Positions 27,714 through 36,084 of a DNA stretch of 64,000 bases are shown here, piece by piece. The DNA is taken from the NCBI GenBank assembly GCA_025800365.1, contig JAOXRT010000188.1, forward strand, positions 1-64,000. Reading direction: 5' to 3'. Position 1 is the stretch's first letter. The number at the start of each line of letters is the position of its first letter. The notes below the pieces were generated by a model. It was not told the DNA's origin and searched no databases. It was given only the letters and a program-made list of their open reading frames with translations. Source of the stretch: Cellvibrionaceae bacterium (GTDB lineage: Bacteria; Pseudomonadota; Gammaproteobacteria; Pseudomonadales; Cellvibrionaceae). A program made the position numbers and the translations under genes.

Positions 27714-29669
27714 TTACAACTTGATTCGCTCAGCGGTAATTTCAATATTGCTTGTCTGGCTAAAGTTCGGTACTCCCTTAGCTTCAAGCTTCAGTTGCCC
27801 TGTACTGTGTACACGCTGGTGAGCTGGCAGTGCTTTACCATGCTCTAAATGTTGCCACATAGCGTCTAACGCACGCTCGAAGTAAACATGCATTGGCACC
27901 AGATCTTGGCGGAACTCAGGAAAGCTGAGTAAGGCATCAAAATGCTGGCCATTATCGATCTCGATATAGCGCACATTGTCGCGATCTGGGAAGCGCTTCG
28001 CTCGCAGCACCATATAGGCGCGGGCATTATGATTGGGGCCCACTAAGCTATCGTGGCTACCATGAATGATGATGGAGGGCTTCTTATCAATATCGCCGCT
28101 GAGCGCCAAGCTTTTCAAATTACTTTGCAGTTGCTCGTCTTGGTAGAACTTGGCCAAGCACTGAAAGCCTTCAAAACTGCTGTCCATTGGATCAAAGATG
28201 TTGAGTGGTTGCCCCTTATAGGCAAGGCTAACACCGCCGGTGTTTGGAATGCCGCTACTAAGCCCATAAAGAGCTTGCCTTGCCGCTTTAGGCATTGCCA
28301 TGGATTTACCGGCTTGTTGATACACAAAGCTAAAACCGCAAAGATCGTCTTTAACGTCGCGAGCGCCATAAGCATTGGCATAATTAATCGCTATCGATGG
28401 CCATAGTTGATTAACTACCGCAAAAGCTTGCAAAGAGTAGCTTGGGCTTAGCATGCCGGTTTTCTCTAGCTGCTCACGTGCGGCGTCGGCTAGATTTTCA
28501 TTACCTTTGATAAGGCCAGCGCTTTTTAAGTTTTCGCAGCGTTTGTTCAAAGCTGCTTGGGCCAATTGGCTCGCGCTGTGGAACAATGAACTTTCATTGC
28601 TTTTTGTGGCGAGTAGTGCACAGGGTTGATACAGCGCATGTTGAATACCCACATACAGGATATCTTTGGCCGTTCCGCGGTAGCTATCCTGCTCATGTTG
28701 AACTTCAAATTTAAAGTCTGCAGGCACATTTAAGGTTGGCTCTGAAGCTACTACCGCATCAATCCAGTCACTTTTATCAAGTTCGGCCGCTTGGATGACA
28801 CTATTACCGCCGTTAGAAATGCTGGCCGCAATAACATGGGTGTTGGCCTTCGTGAAGTAGCGTTTGCTGTCATCGCGGTGATGTTGATTCAAAAGGTAGA
28901 AGGCCATCTGTACCGCTTGCAGGGTAAAGCGTCCCCAATCTTTTTCAACGTGCTTGCCACTATGAGCGTGCTTGCTTGCGATGCGTAAATCCTTCGGGTC
29001 AAAAGTCGTTGTTTGGTCGCTGCTTAAAAGACCATTGCTTTTATAGCGGTCGCCATTGTCTAAAAACTGAAAGCCTGTGCCGGTACCTTTATCGGTGTAG
29101 GCTACTGCACAGGAATGCCTTAGTCCCCAATCCCCGGCAGTACCTATAGCCCCCCAGACGCCTCTTGAACCTGAACTCGGTGCGGCAATTATGCAGGGCT
29201 TTTGGGGATTAAAGCTGTCTGGGATCTGGACCACAATATTGGCCGCCAGCTCACCATCCGAATAGTGAATGCTACTGCTATATTCATGTCCGGCAATAGG
29301 TTTTTGTTGCGCGCTTGGCCCGTAGAGACGACCAAATCCCGCATCGGAATTAGTGCTGACAATAGCGCGATAATTGTTATAGATGGCTGCGCGACGCAAG
29401 TCTTCTTCGCTAATATTATCTGGGTTTTCTAAACTGGGTTGTTTTGGATTCTGCAACCCCTGAAAACCTAAGCCGGCGCTCAACAAGTCGTTACTTTTCC
29501 CATCAAAATAACTGTGTTGGATATCACTGTGCTTGAAATTTAGCAGCTTTGCTTCTTGTGGTATTTTTTCAGAGCTAGCACAAGCGCTAAGACTCAATAG
29601 ACCCATTGCTGCTGCAAGTAGCTTTTTACTGCTTGGAATAGCCGATGAATGATGACAAATAAAGCTCAT
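27714..29669 (-). CDS. 3-hydroxybutyrate oligomer hydrolase, lipoprotein
   Basis: Cleaves linear (R)-3-hydroxybutyrate oligomers, products of PHB depolymerases, to monomers. 651 residues with a lipobox LSAC (Cys30), so it is anchored in the envelope. The likely nucleophile is Ser285 in SISNGGNS, the family's SNGG motif, and IIAAPSSGSRGVWGAIGTAGDWGLR is also typical. The permease gene lies 10 bases upstream in the same operon, and the dehydrogenase and CrbSR-like genes are nearby. Family membership is firm; the lipid anchor is predicted. Confidence 0.9.
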   Translation of the reverse strand: MSFICHHSSAIPSSKKLLAAAMGLLSLSACASSEKIPQEAKLLNFKHSDIQHSYFDGKSNDLLSAGLGFQGLQNPKQPSLENPDNISEEDLRRAAIYNNYRAIVSTNSDAGFGRLYGPSAQQKPIAGHEYSSSIHYSDGELAANIVVQIPDSFNPQKPCIIAAPSSGSRGVWGAIGTAGDWGLRHSCAVAYTDKGTGTGFQFLDNGDRYKSNGLLSSDQTTTFDPKDLRIASKHAHSGKHVEKDWGRFTLQAVQMAFYLLNQHHRDDSKRYFTKANTHVIAASISNGGNSVIQAAELDKSDWIDAVVASEPTLNVPADFKFEVQHEQDSYRGTAKDILYVGIQHALYQPCALLATKSNESSLFHSASQLAQAALNKRCENLKSAGLIKGNENLADAAREQLEKTGMLSPSYSLQAFAVVNQLWPSIAINYANAYGARDVKDDLCGFSFVYQQAGKSMAMPKAARQALYGLSSGIPNTGGVSLAYKGQPLNIFDPMDSSFEGFQCLAKFYQDEQLQSNLKSLALSGDIDKKPSIIIHGSHDSLVGPNHNARAYMVLRAKRFPDRDNVRYIEIDNGQHFDALLSFPEFRQDLVPMHVYFERALDAMWQHLEHGKALPAHQRVHSTGQLKLEAKGVPNFSQTSNIEITAERIKL

Positions 29670-29679
29670 AACTTGCTCA

Positions 29680-30984
29680 CTAAATCAGTAATAGGATAGC
29701 TAAGGCAGTACCGATTAAAGGTACCACAACTGTTAGGGCGCCCATCGGCCAATAGGCATCTTTATGGGTTTCGCCGCAAATCGCTCTGATGGTAGTTACC
29801 ACATAGCCATTGTGAGGTAAGGAATCAAGTGCGCCAGAAGAAATCGCTATTACCCGGTGCAGAGCTTCGGGATCGACACCCGCATCGACATAATGAGGCC
29901 CTAAAATTGGCAGGGCGATCGACTGTCCTCCTGAAGCTGAACCGGTGAGTGCGGCGATAGTCGTTACCGCGATTGCGGCACCTATTAAGGCATCGCCAGG
30001 AATGCCGGTAATGGCGTCGACGGCCATGGCAAACGCGGGTGAAGCCTTGGCGACAGAGCCAAAGCCAACGACCGCGGCGGTATTCCCAATCGCCAATAGT
30101 GCTCCGGTGGTAGCAACGCCAATGGCCAGTGACATATTGCCTAGACGCTGCGTATTAATTAAGGCAGCGGCAATACAGCCGGCCAGCAGGGCGACAATAA
30201 GTGCGTATTTGCCATAAATCTCATGAGTAAAAAATGTGACGCCTAGAACAGCCGCGATAGGAATCATTGCTAGAACGGGAGATGGAAGCTTATGTTCGCT
30301 CACTTCTTTATCACCTTCACGGGCAATAAATTGTTCGCCATTGGCTACGGCTTTTTTCAACATATATTGCAGCCAGATAAAGCCCATCGCCGCCATCGCA
30401 ACGGCAACTACTGCACTGACCTCCCATGCCGCATAGGGTGAAGTACCCAAGTACTCTATTGGAATCCAATTTTGAATTTCTGGTGAGCCAGCAGAGGTCA
30501 TCGTAAAGGTGACGGAGCCAAAGGCCATAACAGCAGGAATAAAACGCCGAGGTAGGTTTGCTCGCTTAAATAAGCTAACTGCCATAGGGTAGGCCGCAAA
30601 GGCGACTACAAAAACTGAAACACCACCATAAGTTAAAATGGCGCAGGCCAAAACTACCGCTAAGGCTGCATTGTGTTGCCCTATATGACTGGTAATCCAC
30701 AGCGCGATACTGTCGGCGCTGCCGCTGTCTTCCATCAGCTTGCCAAATAGTGAGCCCAGCAAAAACATAAAAAACCAAGCCGCCACAAAGCCACTGAAGC
30801 CACTCATATAACTGGTAACAAAGCTGACGGCGGCTTTATCGTCTAGTGGCGGAAACATTTGCAAGCCGCTTGTTAAGGCCACGATTAAGGCGCACAGCGG
30901 TGCTGCGATCAAAAGATTCATACCGCGGATTGTTAAGACGATTAACAAGGTTAATGCGCCTGCTAGACCAATAATACTTAACAT
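29680..30984 (-). CDS. GntP family permease, probable 3-hydroxybutyrate transporter
   Basis: 434 residues with about 12-14 membrane helices and the GntP pattern (TYGGVSVFVVAFAAYP, GSASGGQSIALP, SSGALDSLPHNG). GntP members move gluconate or related acids; the branch linked to ketone-body genes is annotated as D-beta-hydroxybutyrate permease. First gene of an operon with the oligomer hydrolase, ten bases apart, so it most likely imports the released monomer. It diverges from the TonB-dependent receptor. Confidence 0.88.
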   Translation of the reverse strand: MLSIIGLAGALTLLIVLTIRGMNLLIAAPLCALIVALTSGLQMFPPLDDKAAVSFVTSYMSGFSGFVAAWFFMFLLGSLFGKLMEDSGSADSIALWITSHIGQHNAALAVVLACAILTYGGVSVFVVAFAAYPMAVSLFKRANLPRRFIPAVMAFGSVTFTMTSAGSPEIQNWIPIEYLGTSPYAAWEVSAVVAVAMAAMGFIWLQYMLKKAVANGEQFIAREGDKEVSEHKLPSPVLAMIPIAAVLGVTFFTHEIYGKYALIVALLAGCIAAALINTQRLGNMSLAIGVATTGALLAIGNTAAVVGFGSVAKASPAFAMAVDAITGIPGDALIGAAIAVTTIAALTGSASGGQSIALPILGPHYVDAGVDPEALHRVIAISSGALDSLPHNGYVVTTIRAICGETHKDAYWPMGALTVVVPLIGTALAILLLI

Positions 30985-31341
30985 TGTGTGTCCTTAGGGC
31001 CTGGCAATGTCTTTGCAATGCCATTATTAGTAAAGGTACACATTGTTGATGTTGTCAGGTTCCGACTCCACTATACCTTGGTAGGAAGCTTGAGTTTATT
31101 TAGGCCTAAAAAATACTTCAGAGACGAGCTTGCCGCCTTTAAACAAAGGGCTAAGGAGCGAATAACAACTTTAACTTACTTGGGTGATCATACCTTGGTC
31201 TAGAGGCCAGTAGAAAAAAGATCCAGTACAGTGATGAGCAATAAGAAAAACTGGTGAGTAAAAGCGTCTAAACAGACATTACAGTCACCACATAAACTGC
31301 ACTACAAAATTATAAAGCTAAAAGAGAATAGGACTGAGACG
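30985..31341. other. 357-base divergent intergenic region (permease / TonB receptor)
   Basis: Must contain both promoters of the 3HB uptake genes. The 10-base direct repeat ATACCTTGGT occurs at 31073-31082 and 31190-31199, 117 bp apart, one near each side; it is a candidate shared operator. A clear ribosome binding site (AGGA) precedes the receptor ATG. No gene is seen. Confidence 0.4.
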
Positions 31342-33576
31342 ATGAAACAGCCTTCATTTACCCTTAAGTGCTTGCCCCAAGCGATTGTCGCTATCGGACT
31401 GAGTGCTGGCATTACCGCCCCCCAGGTTTTCGCCCAAGAGACCGTTGCCCTTGAAGAAGTCACGGTAACCGCACAGCGCCGTGAGCAATCGTTGCAAGAT
31501 GTGCCAATTGCCGTAACAGCATTTAGTGCTGATGCATTGGAGCAGGCTGGCACAGCGACTATCGTAGATCTTCAGCGTTCTGCGCCAAACACCACCTTGC
31601 AAGTAAGCCGGGGTACCAATAGTACATTGACTGCTTATGTTCGCGGTATTGGACAGGCTGATCCGCTTTGGGGTTTTGAGCCTGGTGTTGGTTTGTATGT
31701 CGATGATGTGTATTTGGCTCGCCCTCAGGCGGGTGTGCTCGATGTTTATGATGTGGAGCGCGTGGAAGTGCTGCGTGGTCCACAGGGTACTTTGTACGGT
31801 AAAAATACCATTGGTGGTGCGGTTAAGTATGTCACTAAGCGTTTAACGGGTGAGCCAGAATTTATGGCTAAAGCCGCGGTAGGAACCTATGGTCAGCGTG
31901 AGATCGAATTATCTGGCCAAATGCCTTTGATTGAAAATGAGCTGGCTATCGGCGCGGCGATCTCTCGCAAAGAGCGCGATGGTTTTGGTACCTTTTTACA
32001 AAGTGGCGAAGAGAACTACAACAAGGATATTTTCTCCGCTCGCATCAGCATGGAATATACCCCTAGTGAGGATTTATTTATCAGGCTGGCTGCGGATATG
32101 TCAGATGATGATTCCAATGCAAAGGGTGGCCATCGTTTAACGCCAAGTTTGCGTATTCCTACTGAAGTGACCCCGAATGATGTATTCGATAGCAATGCGG
32201 ATATGGATACGAATAATGAGGTGAAGAGCTCGGGTGGCTCTTTAACGGTTGAGTACGATATAAGCAAGCAGTTGATCTTTAAATCGATAACGGCCTATAG
32301 AGAGGGTGAAACCTATACCAATATTGATTTTGATAATACCTCTTTACCGTCTTTGCACGTACCAGCGGTTTATGATGATCATCAAGCCTCGCAAGAATTT
32401 CAATTAAAGTATGAAGGTGAAGGTGTCAACGCTATAACCGGTGTTTACTATTACACAGGTAATGCATCAGGTGCTTTCGATGTTTTATTGGGGGCATTTG
32501 ATGGCTTCTTTGGTCCTGCACTACCTGGAAATTTCAATGCATTGACAGCGGGTAATGTAGATACCGATAGCTATTCAATTTTTGCCGACGTGAATTTTGA
32601 TATTACTGAAAAATTGAGAGCTAACCTAGGTGGACGCTATACCCGTGACGAAAAAGAAGCCACGGTATTTAAGCAAACCCAAGGGGTAAATGGCCGCTCT
32701 GATCGATTAGGTGGTGAGGTTTTAGGAGCCTTCCCTGCGGCTACGGATTACACAAACTCGGATAGCTGGAGCGAGTTTACTTTACGGGCCGGCGTTGATT
32801 ATCAGATTAATAATGACACCATGGTTTATGCTTCATTTGCCCAAGGCTTTAAGGCTGGTGGTTTTGATATGCGCGGTGATGCGAGTAAGCTACCATCGAC
32901 TGTTGACGGTTATGATCCTGAAACGGTGGACACTTGGGAAGTGGGTGTTAAATCCGAGTTGCTGAATAAGCGCTTACGCCTAAATGCCGCCTTATTCTAT
33001 AGTGATTATGAAGATGTACAGGTAACAGTGCAGCAATCAGCCGATGGCGGTTCTAACTTCGTATCCGCAGTATTGAATGCTGGTGCTGCGACCATTCAGG
33101 GTGGTGAATTGGAAGCGGTTGCTCAGCTGAGCAAGGATCTAACGGCTGAGTTTACTCTTGGTTATATTGACGCTGAGTTTGATGAAGTTATCTCCGGTGG
33201 TGTGAACGTAGCTAATACCTGGGAATTTGCCAATACACCTGATTTGACCAGCTCTTTACGTTTCGTCTACAACCATGACCTTGGTGATAACGGCAGCTTG
33301 GTAGCTTCTACTAGCCTAGCTTATCGTGGCGAAACTCAGATATTCCCGCAGGTCGCTTCTCTAGTCGATGAAGATGCCTACACGCTTTGGGATGCCTCGG
33401 TAATTTGGTATGCCCCTGACGAGCATTGGACAGTCGGTCTTCATGGTAAAAACCTAAGCGATAAAGAGTACCGTGTAGGCGGTTACAACTTTGCCAACTT
33501 AGGTTTGGAATCTTCGGTGATTGGTTACTACGGTGACCCACGTACCGTGACTTTAAGTGTGCAGTACAAAATGTAG
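31342..33576 (+). CDS. TonB-dependent outer-membrane receptor
   Basis: 744 residues: signal peptide (cleavage likely after QVFA), TonB box-like EEVTVTAQRR, plug domain (QDVPIAVTAFSADALEQAG, VEVLRGPQGTLYGKNTIGGAV) and a 22-strand barrel ending VTLSVQYKM. This plug type is common in carbon-polymer and oligomer uptake receptors of marine gammaproteobacteria. Placed head-to-head with the permease/oligomer-hydrolase operon, it may carry 3-hydroxybutyrate oligomers across the outer membrane. A strong terminator follows. The substrate is inferred from context only. Confidence 0.93.
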   Translation: MKQPSFTLKCLPQAIVAIGLSAGITAPQVFAQETVALEEVTVTAQRREQSLQDVPIAVTAFSADALEQAGTATIVDLQRSAPNTTLQVSRGTNSTLTAYVRGIGQADPLWGFEPGVGLYVDDVYLARPQAGVLDVYDVERVEVLRGPQGTLYGKNTIGGAVKYVTKRLTGEPEFMAKAAVGTYGQREIELSGQMPLIENELAIGAAISRKERDGFGTFLQSGEENYNKDIFSARISMEYTPSEDLFIRLAADMSDDDSNAKGGHRLTPSLRIPTEVTPNDVFDSNADMDTNNEVKSSGGSLTVEYDISKQLIFKSITAYREGETYTNIDFDNTSLPSLHVPAVYDDHQASQEFQLKYEGEGVNAITGVYYYTGNASGAFDVLLGAFDGFFGPALPGNFNALTAGNVDTDSYSIFADVNFDITEKLRANLGGRYTRDEKEATVFKQTQGVNGRSDRLGGEVLGAFPAATDYTNSDSWSEFTLRAGVDYQINNDTMVYASFAQGFKAGGFDMRGDASKLPSTVDGYDPETVDTWEVGVKSELLNKRLRLNAALFYSDYEDVQVTVQQSADGGSNFVSAVLNAGAATIQGGELEAVAQLSKDLTAEFTLGYIDAEFDEVISGGVNVANTWEFANTPDLTSSLRFVYNHDLGDNGSLVASTSLAYRGETQIFPQVASLVDEDAYTLWDASVIWYAPDEHWTVGLHGKNLSDKEYRVGGYNFANLGLESSVIGYYGDPRTVTLSVQYKM

Positions 33577-33594
33577 TTCTCCACCTTCTGTGCT

Positions 33595-33620
33595 ACCCGG
33601 GCAATGCCCGGGTTTTTTTT
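33595..33620 (+). terminator. intrinsic terminator of the TonB receptor gene
   Basis: A 7-bp GC stem CCCGGGC-AAT-GCCCGGG flanked by an A-T pair and followed by eight T residues. Textbook intrinsic terminator, 18 bases after the receptor stop. Confidence 0.92.
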
Positions 33621-33630
33621 GCTTTCTTTA

Positions 33631-34013
33631 CCTACTGTTGTTATCAAAATTCCTATTTTGATAACAACGTCGTCGCAGCTAGGCTGGCGCATTTGTGTGA
33701 AAATGCTGGCCTAACTGCGACTCGCACAGAAGAGAACGCTTAGGCGCTCTCTTCTGTGGTCAGCACTCCTGTGCTGATTCTCAACCTACTGTTGCTCTCA
33801 AAATTCCTATTTTGAGAGCAACGTCGTCGCGTCCCAGCTGGCGCATTTGTGTGAAAATGCTGGCGGGTATGCGACTCGCATAAGTAAGATCGCTTAGGCG
33901 CTCTCACTTATGGTCAGCACTCCTGTGCTGATTCTTTACCTACTGTTGTTCTCAAAACTCCTATTTTGAGTTCAGCGTCGTCTCGTTCCCATTACGGCAT
34001 TTGTTTGAAAATG
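33631..34013. repeat. tandem array of 154-bp multi-hairpin units (about 2.5 copies) with covarying stems
   Basis: Units start with CCTACTGTTG at 33631, 33785 and 33939 (exact period 154; the third decays near 34013). Each unit folds into four hairpins: A (33637-33668, loop TCCT), B (33674-33719, apical stem GCATTT/AAATGC), C (33725-33758, loop TTAG) and D (33760-33777, TCAGCAC-TCCT-GTGCTGA). Units 1 and 2 differ at 26 positions; 18 of these form nine compensatory pair changes (two in A, three in B, four in C) and a further one converts A-T to G-T. Loops and hairpin D are invariant. Either strand could be the RNA; + loops read UCCU, - loops AGGA. Could be a structured RNA or a dispersed selfish element. 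Confidence 0.85.
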
Positions 34014-34049
34014 CCATTGACGCTTGCCCCCTGCAATGTGGTTGAATTC

Positions 34050-34077
34050 TCACATCTCACATCTCACATCTCACATC
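34050..34077. repeat. heptamer tandem repeat (TCACATC)x4
   Basis: Four perfect copies of TCACATC, immediately after the structured array. Prone to slippage; lies about 30 bases upstream of the next promoter, so copy number could tune its activity. Confidence 0.85.
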
Positions 34078-34108
34078 TAGCTCGTTTGACACCCCTGGCG
34101 ATTAGCTG

Positions 34109-34117
34109 TGCTATGAT
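34109..34117 (+). promoter_or_regulatory. extended -10 promoter of the periplasmic binding protein gene
   Basis: TGCTATGAT matches an extended -10 element (TGn plus TATGAT). A TTGACA at 34086-34091 is 20 bases away, too far for an ideal -35. Transcription would start near 34124, about 20 bases before the ATG at 34145, which has GAGAAGGG upstream. Confidence 0.5.
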
Positions 34118-34144
34118 GCTGCCAAAAGATAATAGAGAAGGGCG

Positions 34145-34840
34145 ATGACAGGCCTGCAACGGTTGTTATTACATATTGCTGTACTTTTAAATTTGCTTTC
34201 GCTTACGCCTGCTTGGGCGTCTGAGCAGCAAAGCTTAGAAGTGATCTATGTTGATATGCCCCCGTTGACCTATCTAAATAGTTCCGGTGAGGCGGATGGC
34301 TTGCTGCTTCGAAAGACTTCTGCTTTGCTTAATGAGTTAGATCACCCCCATCATTTTCGGCGAGTCAGCTTAGAGGAATTAGCCACTTTGAGTGCTGAGG
34401 CTAGTTTGGGTTTGGTGCACTTGATCGGCGCATTTCCTGTTCCCAAAAAGAGCGTTAGCTTTGGTTCGCGGCCCTTAAGTTACCTGCGATTACATGCTTA
34501 CTTTAGCGATGCTAAAAATATTAGAGCTAGATCAGATCTTCGGGGCAAAGAGGTTATTCTTTTAAAAGGCTTTAGCTACGGTTATTTGCGGGATTATTTA
34601 AATATTCCCGAAAACCGTGTTCGTCTTCTTTTTGCGAATAGTCACCAGCAAGCTTTGGCGCTTCTAAAAGAGAAACCTGGCCGTTACCTTCTGAACTATG
34701 AGCGCCCATTTGAGGCTGCTGTTGGGCATGGTACGGTGCAGGCCCTCAAACACTATTCCCTGTCAGAAATCCCTATCTATTGGGCTGCCGGAGAAGGCTC
34801 CGCAGCCTTATTGCCTAAGCTAGAGGCTCTTTTGCCCTAA
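34145..34840 (+). CDS. periplasmic substrate-binding protein-like (SBP_bac_3 fold)
   Basis: 231 residues with a Sec signal peptide (cleavage after AWAS). The sequence follows the amino-acid-binding protein pattern: an early IYVDMPPLTYLNSSGEADGL strand-loop, FGSRPLSYLRLHAYF, DLRGKEVILLKGFSYGYLRDYL, and a late WAAGEG segment. No ABC permease or ATPase genes are adjacent, so it is an orphan binding or sensing protein, like many in marine gammaproteobacteria. Confidence 0.75.
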   Translation: MTGLQRLLLHIAVLLNLLSLTPAWASEQQSLEVIYVDMPPLTYLNSSGEADGLLLRKTSALLNELDHPHHFRRVSLEELATLSAEASLGLVHLIGAFPVPKKSVSFGSRPLSYLRLHAYFSDAKNIRARSDLRGKEVILLKGFSYGYLRDYLNIPENRVRLLFANSHQQALALLKEKPGRYLLNYERPFEAAVGHGTVQALKHYSLSEIPIYWAAGEGSAALLPKLEALLP

Positions 34841-34996
34841 TACAGCCCTAAATGCCGTTCAATCATCGTGGACAATTCTGAGGGGGTTATCCATTGGGCT
34901 TGAGCTTGGCTAGAGCCGCTATTGGAAAAAGGGTACAATGCAGCGGAATCTATGCAAAGACAGGTATAAACCTGCGGCAATTTTTAGGGTGACAAT

Positions 34997-35305
34997 ATGA
35001 ATTATGACCAGTGGGTCGTCAGTGATGACGGCCGCTCGGCCAGCCATGCCTGTGGCTGGAGTATACGAATTGAAGGCAATCCGGCTAATCCATCTGAGGT
35101 ATGTCCTAGCTCAGCACCAAAAGATTTGGATGCTTTAGAGCAGGCTCGACTATTGCGACATGGTCTTGATGCCATCGCAAAAGCGGCCAAACAAGGTGTA
35201 AAACCCAGTTCAGCAGCGGTAGCCGCCAAAAAGGCTGCAGAACAGTACGCTAGCGATCCAAACCGCCAGCGTAAACCGAAGCTGTCCCTCAAAAAGAAAA
35301 GCTAA
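34997..35305 (+). CDS. small hypothetical protein
   Basis: 102 residues. Aromatic N-terminus (MNYDQWVVSDDGRSASHACGW), an Ala-rich helical middle with a VAAKKAAEQYA segment, and a strongly basic tail ending KLSLKKKS. No signal peptide or membrane helix. It overlaps the stop of the convergent secreted protein by a few bases. TACAAT at 34934-34939 may be its -10. Not a family I recognise; the codon pattern looks genuine. Confidence 0.65.
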   Translation: MNYDQWVVSDDGRSASHACGWSIRIEGNPANPSEVCPSSAPKDLDALEQARLLRHGLDAIAKAAKQGVKPSSAAVAAKKAAEQYASDPNRQRKPKLSLKKKS

Positions 35306-35853
35306 TCAATGTTTAACTGACCGGCCAGCTGCATCTGAGTTTTGTGGTTGTCCATCAGTTTTAGCAAATTATCAAAGCGCTCACTGACAGCGGTGAGGGA
35401 GTCATAGCCTTCATCGCTGACATAAGTCGCACCATTCACTAAAGCCGCCAGAATAGTATTTACCTTGTCTATCGCGCTAAAGATATCTTTGGTTGTTTTG
35501 TCGTTGCGAAAGACACGATACCGGCTAACTTGCTGAAGGTAATCATCACACTCTTTTAACCACTCTTTGCGTTGTACAAGAAACTTTCTGGTGTTGTACA
35601 TACCGCCGCGATGCAGGTCCGATAGTTGATTATCTCGATAGCGTTGTAAGGACTTAGCAGCTGTTGTCAAAAACTGACCGCTGACGTCTCGACAATAGCG
35701 TTTGTTGAGATAAGAGGGATATTTAATCTTTAAGCGCTCTTCGGCCTGCGCACGCTTGCAGTTTTCATCACAAGCATAGGCTAAGGGGCTGCCTAGATTT
35801 AACAACATAAACATCAGCGCGCATGCAATGCGCGAACTGTTAGCCTTCAACAT
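35302..35853 (-). CDS. secreted hypothetical protein
   Basis: 183 residues with a Sec signal peptide (cleavage after LAYA). The mature part starts CDENC and is helical and charged, with further Cys residues at YCRD and ECDD, suggesting disulfides in the periplasm. No family recognised. Downstream of rdgC on the same strand but separated by a terminator, so probably transcribed on its own. Confidence 0.7.
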   Translation of the reverse strand: MLKANSSRIACALMFMLLNLGSPLAYACDENCKRAQAEERLKIKYPSYLNKRYCRDVSGQFLTTAAKSLQRYRDNQLSDLHRGGMYNTRKFLVQRKEWLKECDDYLQQVSRYRVFRNDKTTKDIFSAIDKVNTILAALVNGATYVSDEGYDSLTAVSERFDNLLKLMDNHKTQMQLAGQLNID

Positions 35854-36024
35854 TGTGTTGGCCTTTTTTATTATTTTCTTTTAATTATCGTCGGTAGGCT
35901 AATAACAACACCATACCCGGGGTTAATGAAGGTCATTCCCCGTAGGACTTTCCGTAGATATTGGTTTGTAAAGATTTTTAAGGTGGCCGTCAAGGGCTGG
36001 GGCGACGGCAGAATGATTATGGCG

Positions 36025-36045
36025 AAAAAAGGTGATGTTGATCAC
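36025..36045 (-). terminator. intrinsic terminator of rdgC
   Basis: On the minus strand a GTGAT-CAAC-ATCAC hairpin is followed after one C by six T residues. It is nested in an 11-bp inverted repeat ATGGCGAAAAA (36019-36029) / TTTTTCGCCAT (36053-36063) that could form a larger alternative stem. Confidence 0.75.
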
Positions 36046-36084
36046 AAATTGATTTTTCGCCATCTATCAGGGAAGGCTTTATTC

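Larger units (their letters stand above)
33577..34144. other. 568-base noncoding region
   Basis: Longest gap in the window. In order it holds the receptor terminator (33595-33620), the 154-bp structured tandem array (33631-34013), a heptamer repeat (34050-34077) and the promoter of the next gene. Short reading frames in it cross the repeats in different frames and are not credible genes. Confidence 0.8.

Noticed and set aside
33631-34013. CRISPR array
   Set aside because: Units are 154 bp and similar throughout (about 83 percent identity); there are no short repeats with unique spacers and no cas genes.
33631-34013. Integron attC sites
   Set aside because: No GTTRRRY/RYYYAAC core pairs in the right arrangement, no cassettes between units and no integrase gene.
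33966-34148. 60-codon frame in the repeat region
   Set aside because: It starts inside the third array unit and crosses the heptamer repeat and the promoter; no coding character.
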